Assembly: GCF_910578445.1 (NCBI RefSeq)
Contig: NZ_CAJTQC010000001.1
Coordinates: 65,919 to 129,918, forward strand
DNA length: 64,000 bases
Source: an uncultured Duncaniella sp.
Lineage (GTDB): Bacteria; Bacteroidota; Bacteroidia; Bacteroidales; Muribaculaceae
Direction of reading: 5' to 3'
Part shown: positions 1-7,646 of the stretch, in pieces
How positions within the stretch are numbered: position 1 is the first letter of the stretch
Layout of the letters: each line of letters opens with the position of its first letter
Made by a program: the position numbers and the translations under genes
The notes under the pieces: model-generated
The model's database searches: none
Told to the model about the DNA's origin: nothing
The model's input: the letters and a program-made list of their open reading frames with translations, nothing else

Positions 1-948
1 GCTGAAAAGAACCTCGAAACCGTCAAGAAGGCTTCGGTCAAATACTATGACAATCTTCCCGACCACGGCAACGAGCTCGGCCATGCTTTCCGCGACAAAG
101 AACTCGAAGCTGTCCTGAAGAAAGAAGCAGAACGTCTCGGTCTCGGCGCACAGTTCGGAGGCAAATACTTCGCACACGACATCCGTGTGATCCGTCTGCC
201 CCGCCACGGCGCATCATGCCCCGTCGGTCTTGGCGTTTCATGCTCGGCCGACCGCAATATCAAGGCCAAAATCAACCGCGAAGGTCTCTGGATTGAGAAA
301 CTCGACAGCAATCCCGGCGAACTCATCCCCGAAGAATACCGCAAGCAGGGCGAAGGCAACGCAGTGAAAATCGATCTCAACCGTCCGATGTCTGAAATCC
401 TTGCCGAACTCACAAAATATCCCGTTGCCACTCGTCTTTCGCTCAACGGCACAATCATCGTAGGCCGCGACATCGCACACGCCAAGATTAAAGAGCGTCT
501 CGACAAGGGTGAGCCCATGCCTCAGTATCTCAAAGATCACCCCATCTACTACGCAGGTCCGGCCAAGACACCCGAAGGAATGCCCTCAGGCTCATTTGGC
601 CCGACAACCGCAGGACGTATGGACTCGTATGTCGACCAGTTCCAGTCGGCAGGCGGCTCTATGGTGATGATTGCCAAGGGCAACCGCAGCAAACAGGTGA
701 CCGACGCATGCCACAAGCACGGCGGTTTCTACCTCGGCTCAATCGGCGGTCCGGCAGCAATCCTCGCCCAGAACAGCATCAAGAAAGTAGAGCTTCTCGA
801 ATATCCAGAACTCGGCATGGAAGCCATCTGGAAAATCGAAGTAGAGGACTTCCCCGCATTCATTCTCGTTGATGACAAGGGCAACGATTTCTTCACAGAA
901 ATCTCAAACCGCTGCTCAGGCTGCCCCATTGTCGACGACAAGCATTGA
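1..948 (+). CDS. Class I fumarate hydratase, C-terminal part (5' end outside window)
   Basis: Interconverts fumarate and malate using an oxygen-sensitive [4Fe-4S] cluster; in anaerobic Bacteroidales it serves the reductive branch leading to succinate. The frame is open from base 1, so about 315 C-terminal residues are present and the N-terminal iron-sulfur domain is largely missing. The C-terminal beta domain is recognisable by the run [13 protein letters not shown], by [13 protein letters not shown] and by an ending with NRCSGCPI, all typical of class I (FumA/FumB-like) enzymes and not of class II FumC. A possible internal methionine-like start at base 187 is only a nucleotide triplet inside the open frame and not a real start. 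The gene is followed by a rho-independent-looking terminator, so it probably ends its transcription unit. Family assignment is secure; the paralogue name is not. Confidence 0.93.
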   Translation, partial: AEKNLETVKKASVKYYDNLPDHGNELGHAFRDKELEAVLKKEAERLGLGAQFGGKYFAHDIRVIRLPRHGASCPVGLGVSCSADRNIKAKINREGLWIEKLDSNPGELIPEEYRKQGEGNAVKIDLNRPMSEILAELTKYPVATRLSLNGTIIVGRDIAHAKIKERLDKGEPMPQYLKDHPIYYAGPAKTPEGMPSGSFGPTTAGRMDSYVDQFQSAGGSMVMIAKGNRSKQVTDACHKHGGFYLGSIGGPAAILAQNSIKKVELLEYPELGMEAIWKIEVEDFPAFILVDDKGNDFFTEISNRCSGCPIVDDKH

Positions 949-959
949 TTCCGTATGTT

Positions 960-1070
960 TGTTCATTCAAGATGAACAGCATCTGATATCATAAAAGATT
1001 TGACAAGTTGCCTTGAGGTGAGCGCATAAAACAATTGTCGCACATCTTTGGCAGCTTGTCTTTTCTTTTT
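960..1070 (+). terminator. Terminator after fumarase
   Basis: Two stem-loops follow the fumarase stop. The first is a 7-bp stem (TGTTCAT at 960-966 with ATGAACA at 972-978). The second pairs GACAAGTTGCC (1002-1012) with GGCAGCTTGTC (1050-1060) with one G-T pair and an inner helix (TG.GCG with CGC.CA). It is followed directly by a T-rich run at 1061-1070, the layout of an intrinsic terminator. Confidence 0.7.
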
Positions 1071-1126
1071 ATAACTTTCATATCCACTCTCTATCACGTT
1101 TAAACTTCCATATCACGTCTTTCAAA

Positions 1127-2344
1127 TTGATCCGGAATATATATGACATCCGCCGTCGTGGCGTTATCGGTTTCCTGCTGCTATCGGTGGTGGTAGTCAG
1201 TGTGTTTCTGTTTTACTCCGATTCATTGGTCAAAGACCTGTCGCAACAGGAGCGTGAACGCATGCAAATCTGGGCTGATGCTACCCGTGAGCTTGTCAAC
1301 CCCGTGAATCCCGACAGCCAGTCAGGCTCTAATGTCGATTTTCTACTTTCAATCATCGAACGCAACAGCACCATCCCCGTGCTGCTCACCGACGAGACAG
1401 GCGAAATCATCATGCAGCGTAATTTCTCTCTGCCGGAACCACATGATTCACTGTCGCTCGCTCTCAGCGACGTAAATCGTAGATTTCTTGACAAGAAACT
1501 TGAGAAACTCCGCAATTCACCAAACGTGATTGAAATTGATATGGGGGAAGCCGGGAAACAATGGCTATACTACGAGGACTCAAAGGTGTTGAGAAGTCTT
1601 GGGTTCTATCCCTACGTACAGTTGTTGGTGCTTCTGGCTTTTGTTCTGATTGTCTACTACGCGGTCTCCTCGACCAAACGAGCGGAACAGAACAAAGTCT
1701 GGGTCGGGCTTTCCAAAGAAACCGCCCATCAGCTCGGGACTCCTATCTCGTCGCTCATGGCATGGATGGAATTGCTCGAAGAGTCAGGCGTAAGCCCGGA
1801 AACAGTGGCCGAAATGAACAAGGATGTAAGAAGACTATCCACAATCGCTTCGCGTTTCTCGAAAATCGGATCACGCCCGTCAATGGAAATGTATGACATA
1901 AATGAAATTGTCGGCCACGCCACCGACTATATGTCATCGCGGATATCACGACGCATAAAGTTGACTCTGACCCAATGGCACGAACCATTGATTGTGACAC
2001 TCTCCCCTCCGTTAACAGAATGGGTGATGGAAAATCTCATTAAGAATGCCGTCGATGCCATGGAAGGCAGCGGTGACATCAACATTGAAATCCGACCCGA
2101 AAAAGCCAAAGCTCTAATCGAAATTTCGGATACAGGCAAAGGAATCGCACGCAAGAATCAGAAAGCGATTTTCAATCCCGGATTCACAACCAAAAGCCGC
2201 GGATGGGGACTGGGACTGACTCTCACAAAACGAATCATCGAGGAATATCACGGAGGTCTGATTTACGTGAAAAAATCGGAAATCGGCGTTGGCACGACAT
2301 TTGCCATCGAACTTCCGCTTGCCGAAAACAGTTCTCTTAAATAA
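1127..2344 (+). CDS. Orphan membrane sensor histidine kinase
   Basis: Two-component sensor kinase of about 405 residues. A first membrane helix (about residues 12-30) and a second (about 165-185) bracket an extracytoplasmic sensor region. The dimerisation/phosphoacceptor helix carries KETAHQLGTP with the phosphorylatable His at about residue 201. The ATPase domain shows an N box (ENLIKNAVDAM), a G1 box (DTGKGI) and a G2 box (GWGLGLTL). The first base triplet is TTG; I found no in-frame ATG close upstream, so the exact N-terminus is uncertain. No response regulator is adjacent, so the kinase is an orphan in this window and its signal is unknown. It sits 54 bases upstream of prmC and may be cotranscribed with it, although no functional link is evident. 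Confidence 0.88.
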   Translation: MIRNIYDIRRRGVIGFLLLSVVVVSVFLFYSDSLVKDLSQQERERMQIWADATRELVNPVNPDSQSGSNVDFLLSIIERNSTIPVLLTDETGEIIMQRNFSLPEPHDSLSLALSDVNRRFLDKKLEKLRNSPNVIEIDMGEAGKQWLYYEDSKVLRSLGFYPYVQLLVLLAFVLIVYYAVSSTKRAEQNKVWVGLSKETAHQLGTPISSLMAWMELLEESGVSPETVAEMNKDVRRLSTIASRFSKIGSRPSMEMYDINEIVGHATDYMSSRISRRIKLTLTQWHEPLIVTLSPPLTEWVMENLIKNAVDAMEGSGDINIEIRPEKAKALIEISDTGKGIARKNQKAIFNPGFTTKSRGWGLGLTLTKRIIEEYHGGLIYVKKSEIGVGTTFAIELPLAENSSLK

Positions 2345-2398
2345 CTCATGAATCCTGCCCACTGGCATGTGACATTCTTTGATTAACTCTGCATCATC

Positions 2399-3244
2399 AT
2401 GATTACCCTTCGACAATTATCTGACATAGCTTGTAAAAAGCTCTCACCAATTTACGGCGACAGCGAAGCCCGCTGGTTGTTCAGAACAATAATGGAACAC
2501 ATCAAAGGCTGGAATCAGGTCGAACTTGCCTTGCGTGCCGACAAAGAAGTTTCCGATTTCATTATCGGACGTGTTGATGAAGCTGTTGGCAGACTTCTGA
2601 AAGGCGAACCTGTGCAGTACATATATGGTGATACATATTGGTATGGAATGACTCTGAAAGTTAGCCCTGCGGTGCTGATTCCCCGGCCTGAAACAGAAGA
2701 GCTTGTCGATATAATAGTCAAAAACAATCCCAAGTCAGACCTCAAGGTGCTCGACATCTGCACCGGCTCCGGCTGCATAGCCGTGGCGCTGGCCAGATCA
2801 CTCAATTTCCCTGAGGTTTCAGGCATTGATATTTCCGACGACGCGCTTGCCATAGCCCGCGCAAACGCCGATGCCCTGAAAGTAAAAGTCAACTTTTCGA
2901 AAGCTGATGCCCTCTCGCTTCCGGAGATTGAAAACACGTTTGATATCATTGTCTCAAATCCACCCTACGTACTTGAAAGTGAAAAGTCAGGAATGGATAA
3001 AAATGTGCTTGACCACGAGCCGCATATCGCTCTTTTCATGCCTGACAATGACGGTCTTAAATTCTATAAGGCTATCGCACTCTATGCAAAGCGGGCTCTG
3101 ACTGATAAAGGTCGCTTATATTTCGAAATAAACCCGCTGACAGCCGGTCAACTAAAATCATGGATGGAGGGCGAAGGGTGGAATGACGTAGAGCTTATCA
3201 CAGACATGTATGGCAAAACTCGTTTCATGATTGCAGAAAAGTAA
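2399..3244 (+). CDS. prmC: Release factor glutamine methyltransferase PrmC
   Basis: N5-methylates the glutamine of the GGQ motif in peptide-chain release factors, raising termination efficiency, with S-adenosylmethionine as donor. The 281-residue protein has the usual N-terminal helical substrate-binding domain (about 1-90) and a Rossmann methyltransferase domain. That domain has an SAM loop (VLDICTGSGCIAVALA) and the diagnostic catalytic NPPY at residues 187-190. IPRPETEEL just before the methyltransferase fold is also characteristic of the HemK/PrmC family. The start ATG is followed by recX 30 bases after the stop and by the comF-like gene, an arrangement suggesting one transcription unit. 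Length and motifs are complete and I see no anomaly. Confidence 0.95.
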   Translation: MITLRQLSDIACKKLSPIYGDSEARWLFRTIMEHIKGWNQVELALRADKEVSDFIIGRVDEAVGRLLKGEPVQYIYGDTYWYGMTLKVSPAVLIPRPETEELVDIIVKNNPKSDLKVLDICTGSGCIAVALARSLNFPEVSGIDISDDALAIARANADALKVKVNFSKADALSLPEIENTFDIIVSNPPYVLESEKSGMDKNVLDHEPHIALFMPDNDGLKFYKAIALYAKRALTDKGRLYFEINPLTAGQLKSWMEGEGWNDVELITDMYGKTRFMIAEK

Positions 3245-3274
3245 TCTGAATCCCTGACAAAGCGAACAGAAAAT

Positions 3275-3784
3275 ATGTTAAAGCGCAAAGCTCCACTGAC
3301 ATTCGAAAATGCACTTTCAAGAGCAGCCGACCTCTGTGCCCGCTGCGAACAATGCTCACCCGACATCCTAAAAAAGCTTGATTCATGGGGAATTAACGCC
3401 TCTGATTCCGCAAAAATCATCCGACGGCTTGAAGAATTGAAATTCCTTGACAACCTACGTTTCGCAAAAGCCTATGCTCACGACAAACTGCATTTCAGCG
3501 GCTGGGGACGGCGAAAAATCCGTCAGGGACTTTGGGCAAAACGCCTGCCGACAGACATTATTGACCACGCATTCGATGACATCGACGAAGAAGATGACGA
3601 ATATCGGGCGATAGCATTGCGTGTGATGAAAGCTAAAATACGTCAGCTTAAAGAATGGCCGTTAAGTCGCGAATCAAAGCTGAAAGTAGTGAAGTTCGCT
3701 ATGACACGTGGTTTTGAATATCCATTGATTGTCGATATATTCCGGACAGAAATAGCCCGGATGACAGAAGACGAAAATCAATAG
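3275..3784 (+). CDS. recX: RecX family regulator of RecA
   Basis: RecX binds the RecA filament and limits its extension or activity during recombination and the SOS response. The 169-residue product fits the family by its three-helix repeats and by the conserved core FLDNLRFAKAYAHDKL followed by GWGRRKIRQGL, the signature region of RecX proteins. An acidic linker (DIDEEDDEY, about residues 107-115) separates repeats. It lies between prmC and the comF-like gene on the same strand with short gaps (30 and 46 bases), so cotranscription is likely. recA itself is not in the window. Confidence 0.9.
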   Translation: MLKRKAPLTFENALSRAADLCARCEQCSPDILKKLDSWGINASDSAKIIRRLEELKFLDNLRFAKAYAHDKLHFSGWGRRKIRQGLWAKRLPTDIIDHAFDDIDEEDDEYRAIALRVMKAKIRQLKEWPLSRESKLKVVKFAMTRGFEYPLIVDIFRTEIARMTEDENQ

Positions 3785-3830
3785 ACTACGCAATATATCT
3801 CTGCAACAAAATAAAAACAACTCTCTCTCC

Positions 3831-4553
3831 ATGAATCTTAGCAGTACGTTCACAAGCGCCCGGATTTGGGCCGAAGACTTCTTCAACCTTATTTTCCCTA
3901 ACGTATGCACGGTCTGCCAACGCACACTTGTGAGAGGAGAATCCGTAATGTGCCTCGACTGTCGACTTTCGCTACCTCTCACCGGCATGCACAAGATACA
4001 GCCCAACGAGATACACGAACGTCTCTTCATGATAGGACATCCGATTCAACGGGCCACATCATTGTTCTATTATTACAGGGAAAATGAATATGCGCGTCTC
4101 ATCCACGACACGAAATATCGTGGCCGTCCCATTGTCGGGCGCACACTTGCAGCCGAACATGCCAAAGAATTAGCCGCCGATGGATTTTTCGATGGCATAG
4201 AAGTGATTGTTCCTGTCCCGCTACATTTTTTCAAACGTCTTCAACGAGGCTACAATCAGGCCGCAGAAATAGCCGAAGGCATCAGCTCCGCCACAGGCAT
4301 CCCGGTCGCTGAAGCACTTTGTGCCTCATTCCATCGGTCACAGACCCGCAAAAATGCCCACCAGCGTCTTCTTAACGCACGTGATGTCTACAGTTTAGAA
4401 GATATATCCGCTATTGCAGACAAACATGTACTTCTTGTTGACGATGTAATAACCACCGGTGCGACAATGTTAAGCTGCATAAAAGCAATCAAGAGTGCTT
4501 CGCCTTCTTCTGAAATCAGCGTCTACTCGCTTGCCATAACCCGGCTCTGCTGA
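3831..4553 (+). CDS. comF: ComF family phosphoribosyltransferase-like protein
   Basis: ComF proteins combine an N-terminal zinc ribbon with a type I phosphoribosyltransferase fold and are needed for DNA uptake in naturally competent bacteria; in Bacteroidetes the physiological role is not established. Visible features are the zinc-binding cysteines C26, C29, C41 and C44, and the PRPP-binding motif LLVDDVITTGAT with the two Asp at residues 204 and 205. The region QRGYNQAAEIA is typical of ComF. At 240 residues it is full length. The gene is third in the prmC-recX-comF run and its stop is followed by a 114-base gap holding the promoter of the next gene. Confidence 0.9.
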   Translation: MNLSSTFTSARIWAEDFFNLIFPNVCTVCQRTLVRGESVMCLDCRLSLPLTGMHKIQPNEIHERLFMIGHPIQRATSLFYYYRENEYARLIHDTKYRGRPIVGRTLAAEHAKELAADGFFDGIEVIVPVPLHFFKRLQRGYNQAAEIAEGISSATGIPVAEALCASFHRSQTRKNAHQRLLNARDVYSLEDISAIADKHVLLVDDVITTGATMLSCIKAIKSASPSSEISVYSLAITRLC

Positions 4554-4654
4554 AACTTATTTACTTATTCCGGCGTTTCTAAATTAGACGAACATATTAT
4601 CCATAGCGCCCAACCTTAGGTCGCATGATATATTTTCGACTCTATTTATTTATG

Positions 4655-4662
4655 TAAATTTG
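4655..4662 (+). promoter_or_regulatory. -7 element (TAAATTTG) for the Omp85-like gene
   Basis: The octamer matches the Bacteroidetes consensus TAnnTTTG. It ends only five bases before the ATG at 4668, so a transcript starting at the usual distance would be nearly leaderless. No clear -33 TTTG is seen. Confidence 0.45.
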
Positions 4663-4667
4663 CAAGC

Positions 4668-5849
4668 ATGTTTCGTCACGTTCAATATTTATTTATAATC
4701 TCACTTCTCACGGCATTTCCTCTCCATTCCGAGGAAATGCCGGAAGAGATCGTCTTGGCAGCGGACTCTGCCAAGGTTGAGGACGCGCCGAAAGAGCATA
4801 AAGGAATCGTCTCACGTGTGATTGAATATTTCAATCAATCAAACAAACGTCAGCTCACGCGTCGACCTAATTTCGCGCCACTTGGAGGGCCTTACTATAC
4901 CAGTGAAAAAGGCTTCGGCATAGGTCTGGTCATCGCCGGTGATTACTCAACATGTCCTTCCGACACACTGCTTCCCCCATCGAATGTTTCATTGACAGGC
5001 ACGCTCGCGACAAAGAAATATTATTCGGTAGGTATCGAGGGGACTCACGTCTATCCCAAAGATTCCCGACGGATTAACTACAAACTCGACTTTATGTCGT
5101 TCAGCACATATTTCTGGGGTATCGGATTCTCGATGGACAATGACGATGCAAACGAGACAAAATACGGATTGTTTGACATAACCTTGTCAGCTGACTACGA
5201 ATGGAGGCTCGCCAACAATCTGTTTGTAGGCCCTGCCATAGAAGTCAGCTACACTAACGCACACGACATCACTGATTATACACTCTGGGAAGGTGAACCG
5301 CTCAGATATTTTACAATCTCGGCGGGAGCGTTGCTTCAGTCAGATACACGTGACAATCTTACCGGCCCGAACCACGGCCATTTCTTCGAACTGATACAAC
5401 TTTTTTCACCGAGGTTTCTCGGAAATGAAAACCATTCGTTCTCAAGCACAGAGTTAAGCTATAATCTATATATCCCAATCTGGAAAGGCGGTGTACTCGC
5501 ATCACGCTTACATGGCAAATGGACCTACGGTCATACTCCGTGGGGCAAAATGCCATCACTCGGCGGAAGTGCGATGAGAGGATATTACAAAGGTCGTTTC
5601 CGCGATAAATGTGCCACAGACCTTACACTCGAATTGCGCCAGCATGTCTACCGCCGATCAGGCATAGCAATATGGGGATCTGTCGGGACAGTCTACGAAA
5701 AATGGGCCGATATCTGCTTCAAGCGCCTCCTGCCTGAAGTCGGAATCGGATATCGATGGGAATTCAAAAAAAATACCAATGTCAGGCTTGACATCGGATT
5801 CGGGAAGAAAGGTTGCGGTTTTCTTTTCGGAATAAACGAAGCATTCTAA
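4668..5849 (+). CDS. BamA/TamA-type (Omp85 superfamily) outer-membrane barrel protein
   Basis: A 393-residue exported protein with a signal peptide (hydrophobic stretch about residues 6-20) followed by a predicted 16-strand beta-barrel of the surface antigen D15/Omp85 type. The signature is the MRGYYKGRFRD segment, in which R304-G305-Y306 corresponds to the conserved (V/M)RG(F/Y) motif of the sixth loop that folds back into the barrel. There is no room for POTRA repeats, so this is a short barrel-only member and not BamA itself. Such proteins in Bacteroidetes are of unknown specific function; an outer-membrane transport or assembly role is inference. It is separated from the eptA-like gene downstream by a hairpin. 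Confidence 0.8.
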   Translation: MFRHVQYLFIISLLTAFPLHSEEMPEEIVLAADSAKVEDAPKEHKGIVSRVIEYFNQSNKRQLTRRPNFAPLGGPYYTSEKGFGIGLVIAGDYSTCPSDTLLPPSNVSLTGTLATKKYYSVGIEGTHVYPKDSRRINYKLDFMSFSTYFWGIGFSMDNDDANETKYGLFDITLSADYEWRLANNLFVGPAIEVSYTNAHDITDYTLWEGEPLRYFTISAGALLQSDTRDNLTGPNHGHFFELIQLFSPRFLGNENHSFSSTELSYNLYIPIWKGGVLASRLHGKWTYGHTPWGKMPSLGGSAMRGYYKGRFRDKCATDLTLELRQHVYRRSGIAIWGSVGTVYEKWADICFKRLLPEVGIGYRWEFKKNTNVRLDIGFGKKGCGFLFGINEAF

Positions 5850-5865
5850 AGACCGCATTGCTCCT

Positions 5866-5888
5866 AATCTTACGAGATACGTAAGATT
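5866..5888. terminator. Hairpin after the Omp85-like gene
   Basis: Perfect 9-bp stem, AATCTTACG (5866-5874) with CGTAAGATT (5880-5888), loop of five bases, 17 bases after the stop codon. No T run follows, so termination is probable but not certain. Confidence 0.5.
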
Positions 5889-5953
5889 CAAAATATCCTA
5901 TTTCTATAATCTCTATTTGATATAGAGGGTCTTCTTTCAGGAGTTTCACTTTT

Positions 5954-5961
5954 TAATTTTG
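5954..5961 (+). promoter_or_regulatory. -7 element (TAATTTTG) for the eptA-like gene
   Basis: Exact TAnnTTTG match ending seven bases before the ATG at 5969, again implying a very short or absent 5' leader. No convincing -33 element at the usual distance. Confidence 0.45.
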
Positions 5962-5968
5962 GTTCGTC

Positions 5969-7618
5969 ATGTTCAAGAATATTGTATTCTACATCTTCCT
6001 TCTTTCGCTGCTCCTGCCGAATATCATACTCTCCTTCACTGAGCAGCTCACTCCACTCGGTGCACTCACAAACGTAGTGCTTCCCGGAGGTGTGATGTAT
6101 CTGCTTATGAGCATTTCACCAAAAATCGGGCGCTCGATATGGCTGATGTTTCCTCTGGTTTTCTTCGCGGCATTTCAAATCGTATTGCTTGCACTGTATG
6201 GCCGCAGCATAATTGCTGTCGACATGTTTCTTAATCTCGTGACAACCAATTCGTCGGAAGTCACCGAACTGCTTGCAAGCCTCGCTCCTGTCATATCATT
6301 CGTAATCCTGCTCTATGTTCCGTCGCTAATCGCAGCCGGAATCTTCATCCACAAAGGGACCCATCTGGATGCACATTTCATGAAATATAATTTCAGAACC
6401 GCATCCGCCATTTGTGTCATCGGAATCGGATTGCTCGTATGCTCATTCAACTCTCCGGCAAACTACTCCACAAAAAGTCATCTTTATCCTGTCAACGTAG
6501 GCTATAACATCTATCTTGCCGTCGACAGGACCAAGCGTACCGCCGACTACCATAATACATCTGCATCGTTCAGATATGACGCGGTGTCAACCCACCCCAC
6601 AACTGACCGCGAGCTCTATATGCTTGTCATCGGAGAGACATCACGTGCCGAAAACTGGCAACTTCTCGGCTATGACCGTCCGACGACTCCGAATCTGTCC
6701 GCGCGACACGACATAATAACATCACAACGGGCATATAGCGAAAGCAACACCACCCATAAAAGCGTCCCTATGCTGCTCAGCACTGTCGACGCAACAAATT
6801 TCGACTCAGAAATCTATAAAGTGAAAGGAATAGTGACAGCATTTAAAGAAGCCGGATTCTCCACGGCATTCCTCTCAAATCAACGCTACAATCATTCTTT
6901 CATTGATTTCTTTGCATTCGAAAGCGACACGACGATATTCATAAAAGAGCTTGACACTACGTCCAATCCACTTGAGGCAAACCGTAAACCTGACTCCGAG
7001 TTATTGCCGGTGATTGACAATATTATAGCCCAAGGCAACAAAAAGCAGTTGATAATCATACATACCTACGGTTCACATTTCAATTATATCGACCGATATG
7101 AAAGTGCCGACTGCCGTTTCACTCCGTGTGACTATAAAGAAGCTGTCAAGGAAGAGCGCGACAAGCTTATCAATGCTTACGATAACACGATAGTAGCAAC
7201 TGACCGTTTCATTTCGGAGTGTATCAACCGTCTCGAATCACTTGATGGTGTCAAAGCCGGACTCCTCTACACTTCGGATCATGGCGAAGACATCTTTGAC
7301 GATGAACACGGACGATTCCTTCACGCATCTCCACGTCCGTCGATTCATCAAGTTCACGTCCCGTTCGTCGCATGGCTGTCGGAAGCATATCGGACACAAT
7401 ATCCCGACAATGACATGAAACTTCGCAGGAATGCACACAAGCTCCTCTCGACATCTCGCTCGTTCACACCGACAGCTCTTGATATGGCAGGGATAAAAGT
7501 AAGCGGCGATGCCCTTTCAGACACCACCGCTTCACTGATTTCATCAGACTATATGCCACGCAAGCCGCTCTATCTCAGTGACCACAATGTCGCAGTCAGA
7601 CTGAAAGACATTCTTTAA
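5969..7618 (+). CDS. Lipid A phosphoethanolamine transferase-like protein (EptA family)
   Basis: Inner-membrane enzyme of the EptA/PmrC type, expected to move phosphoethanolamine from phosphatidylethanolamine to lipid A or another surface glycolipid, which lowers negative charge and raises resistance to cationic peptides. About four or five membrane helices occupy residues 1-160. The periplasmic sulfatase-fold domain follows, with the metal-binding opening VIGETSRAEN (E223), the nucleophile region SNTTHKSVP (T261 or T262) and the metal ligands DHGED (D437, H438) near the end. The length of 549 residues is normal. The acceptor cannot be read from the sequence; other sulfatase-fold phosphotransferases act on core sugars. 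It converges on nrdJ with a 28-base gap. Confidence 0.85.
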   Translation: MFKNIVFYIFLLSLLLPNIILSFTEQLTPLGALTNVVLPGGVMYLLMSISPKIGRSIWLMFPLVFFAAFQIVLLALYGRSIIAVDMFLNLVTTNSSEVTELLASLAPVISFVILLYVPSLIAAGIFIHKGTHLDAHFMKYNFRTASAICVIGIGLLVCSFNSPANYSTKSHLYPVNVGYNIYLAVDRTKRTADYHNTSASFRYDAVSTHPTTDRELYMLVIGETSRAENWQLLGYDRPTTPNLSARHDIITSQRAYSESNTTHKSVPMLLSTVDATNFDSEIYKVKGIVTAFKEAGFSTAFLSNQRYNHSFIDFFAFESDTTIFIKELDTTSNPLEANRKPDSELLPVIDNIIAQGNKKQLIIIHTYGSHFNYIDRYESADCRFTPCDYKEAVKEERDKLINAYDNTIVATDRFISECINRLESLDGVKAGLLYTSDHGEDIFDDEHGRFLHASPRPSIHQVHVPFVAWLSEAYRTQYPDNDMKLRRNAHKLLSTSRSFTPTALDMAGIKVSGDALSDTTASLISSDYMPRKPLYLSDHNVAVRLKDIL

Positions 7619-7646
7619 TTGCTGACATATTCAGATAATATAACTC

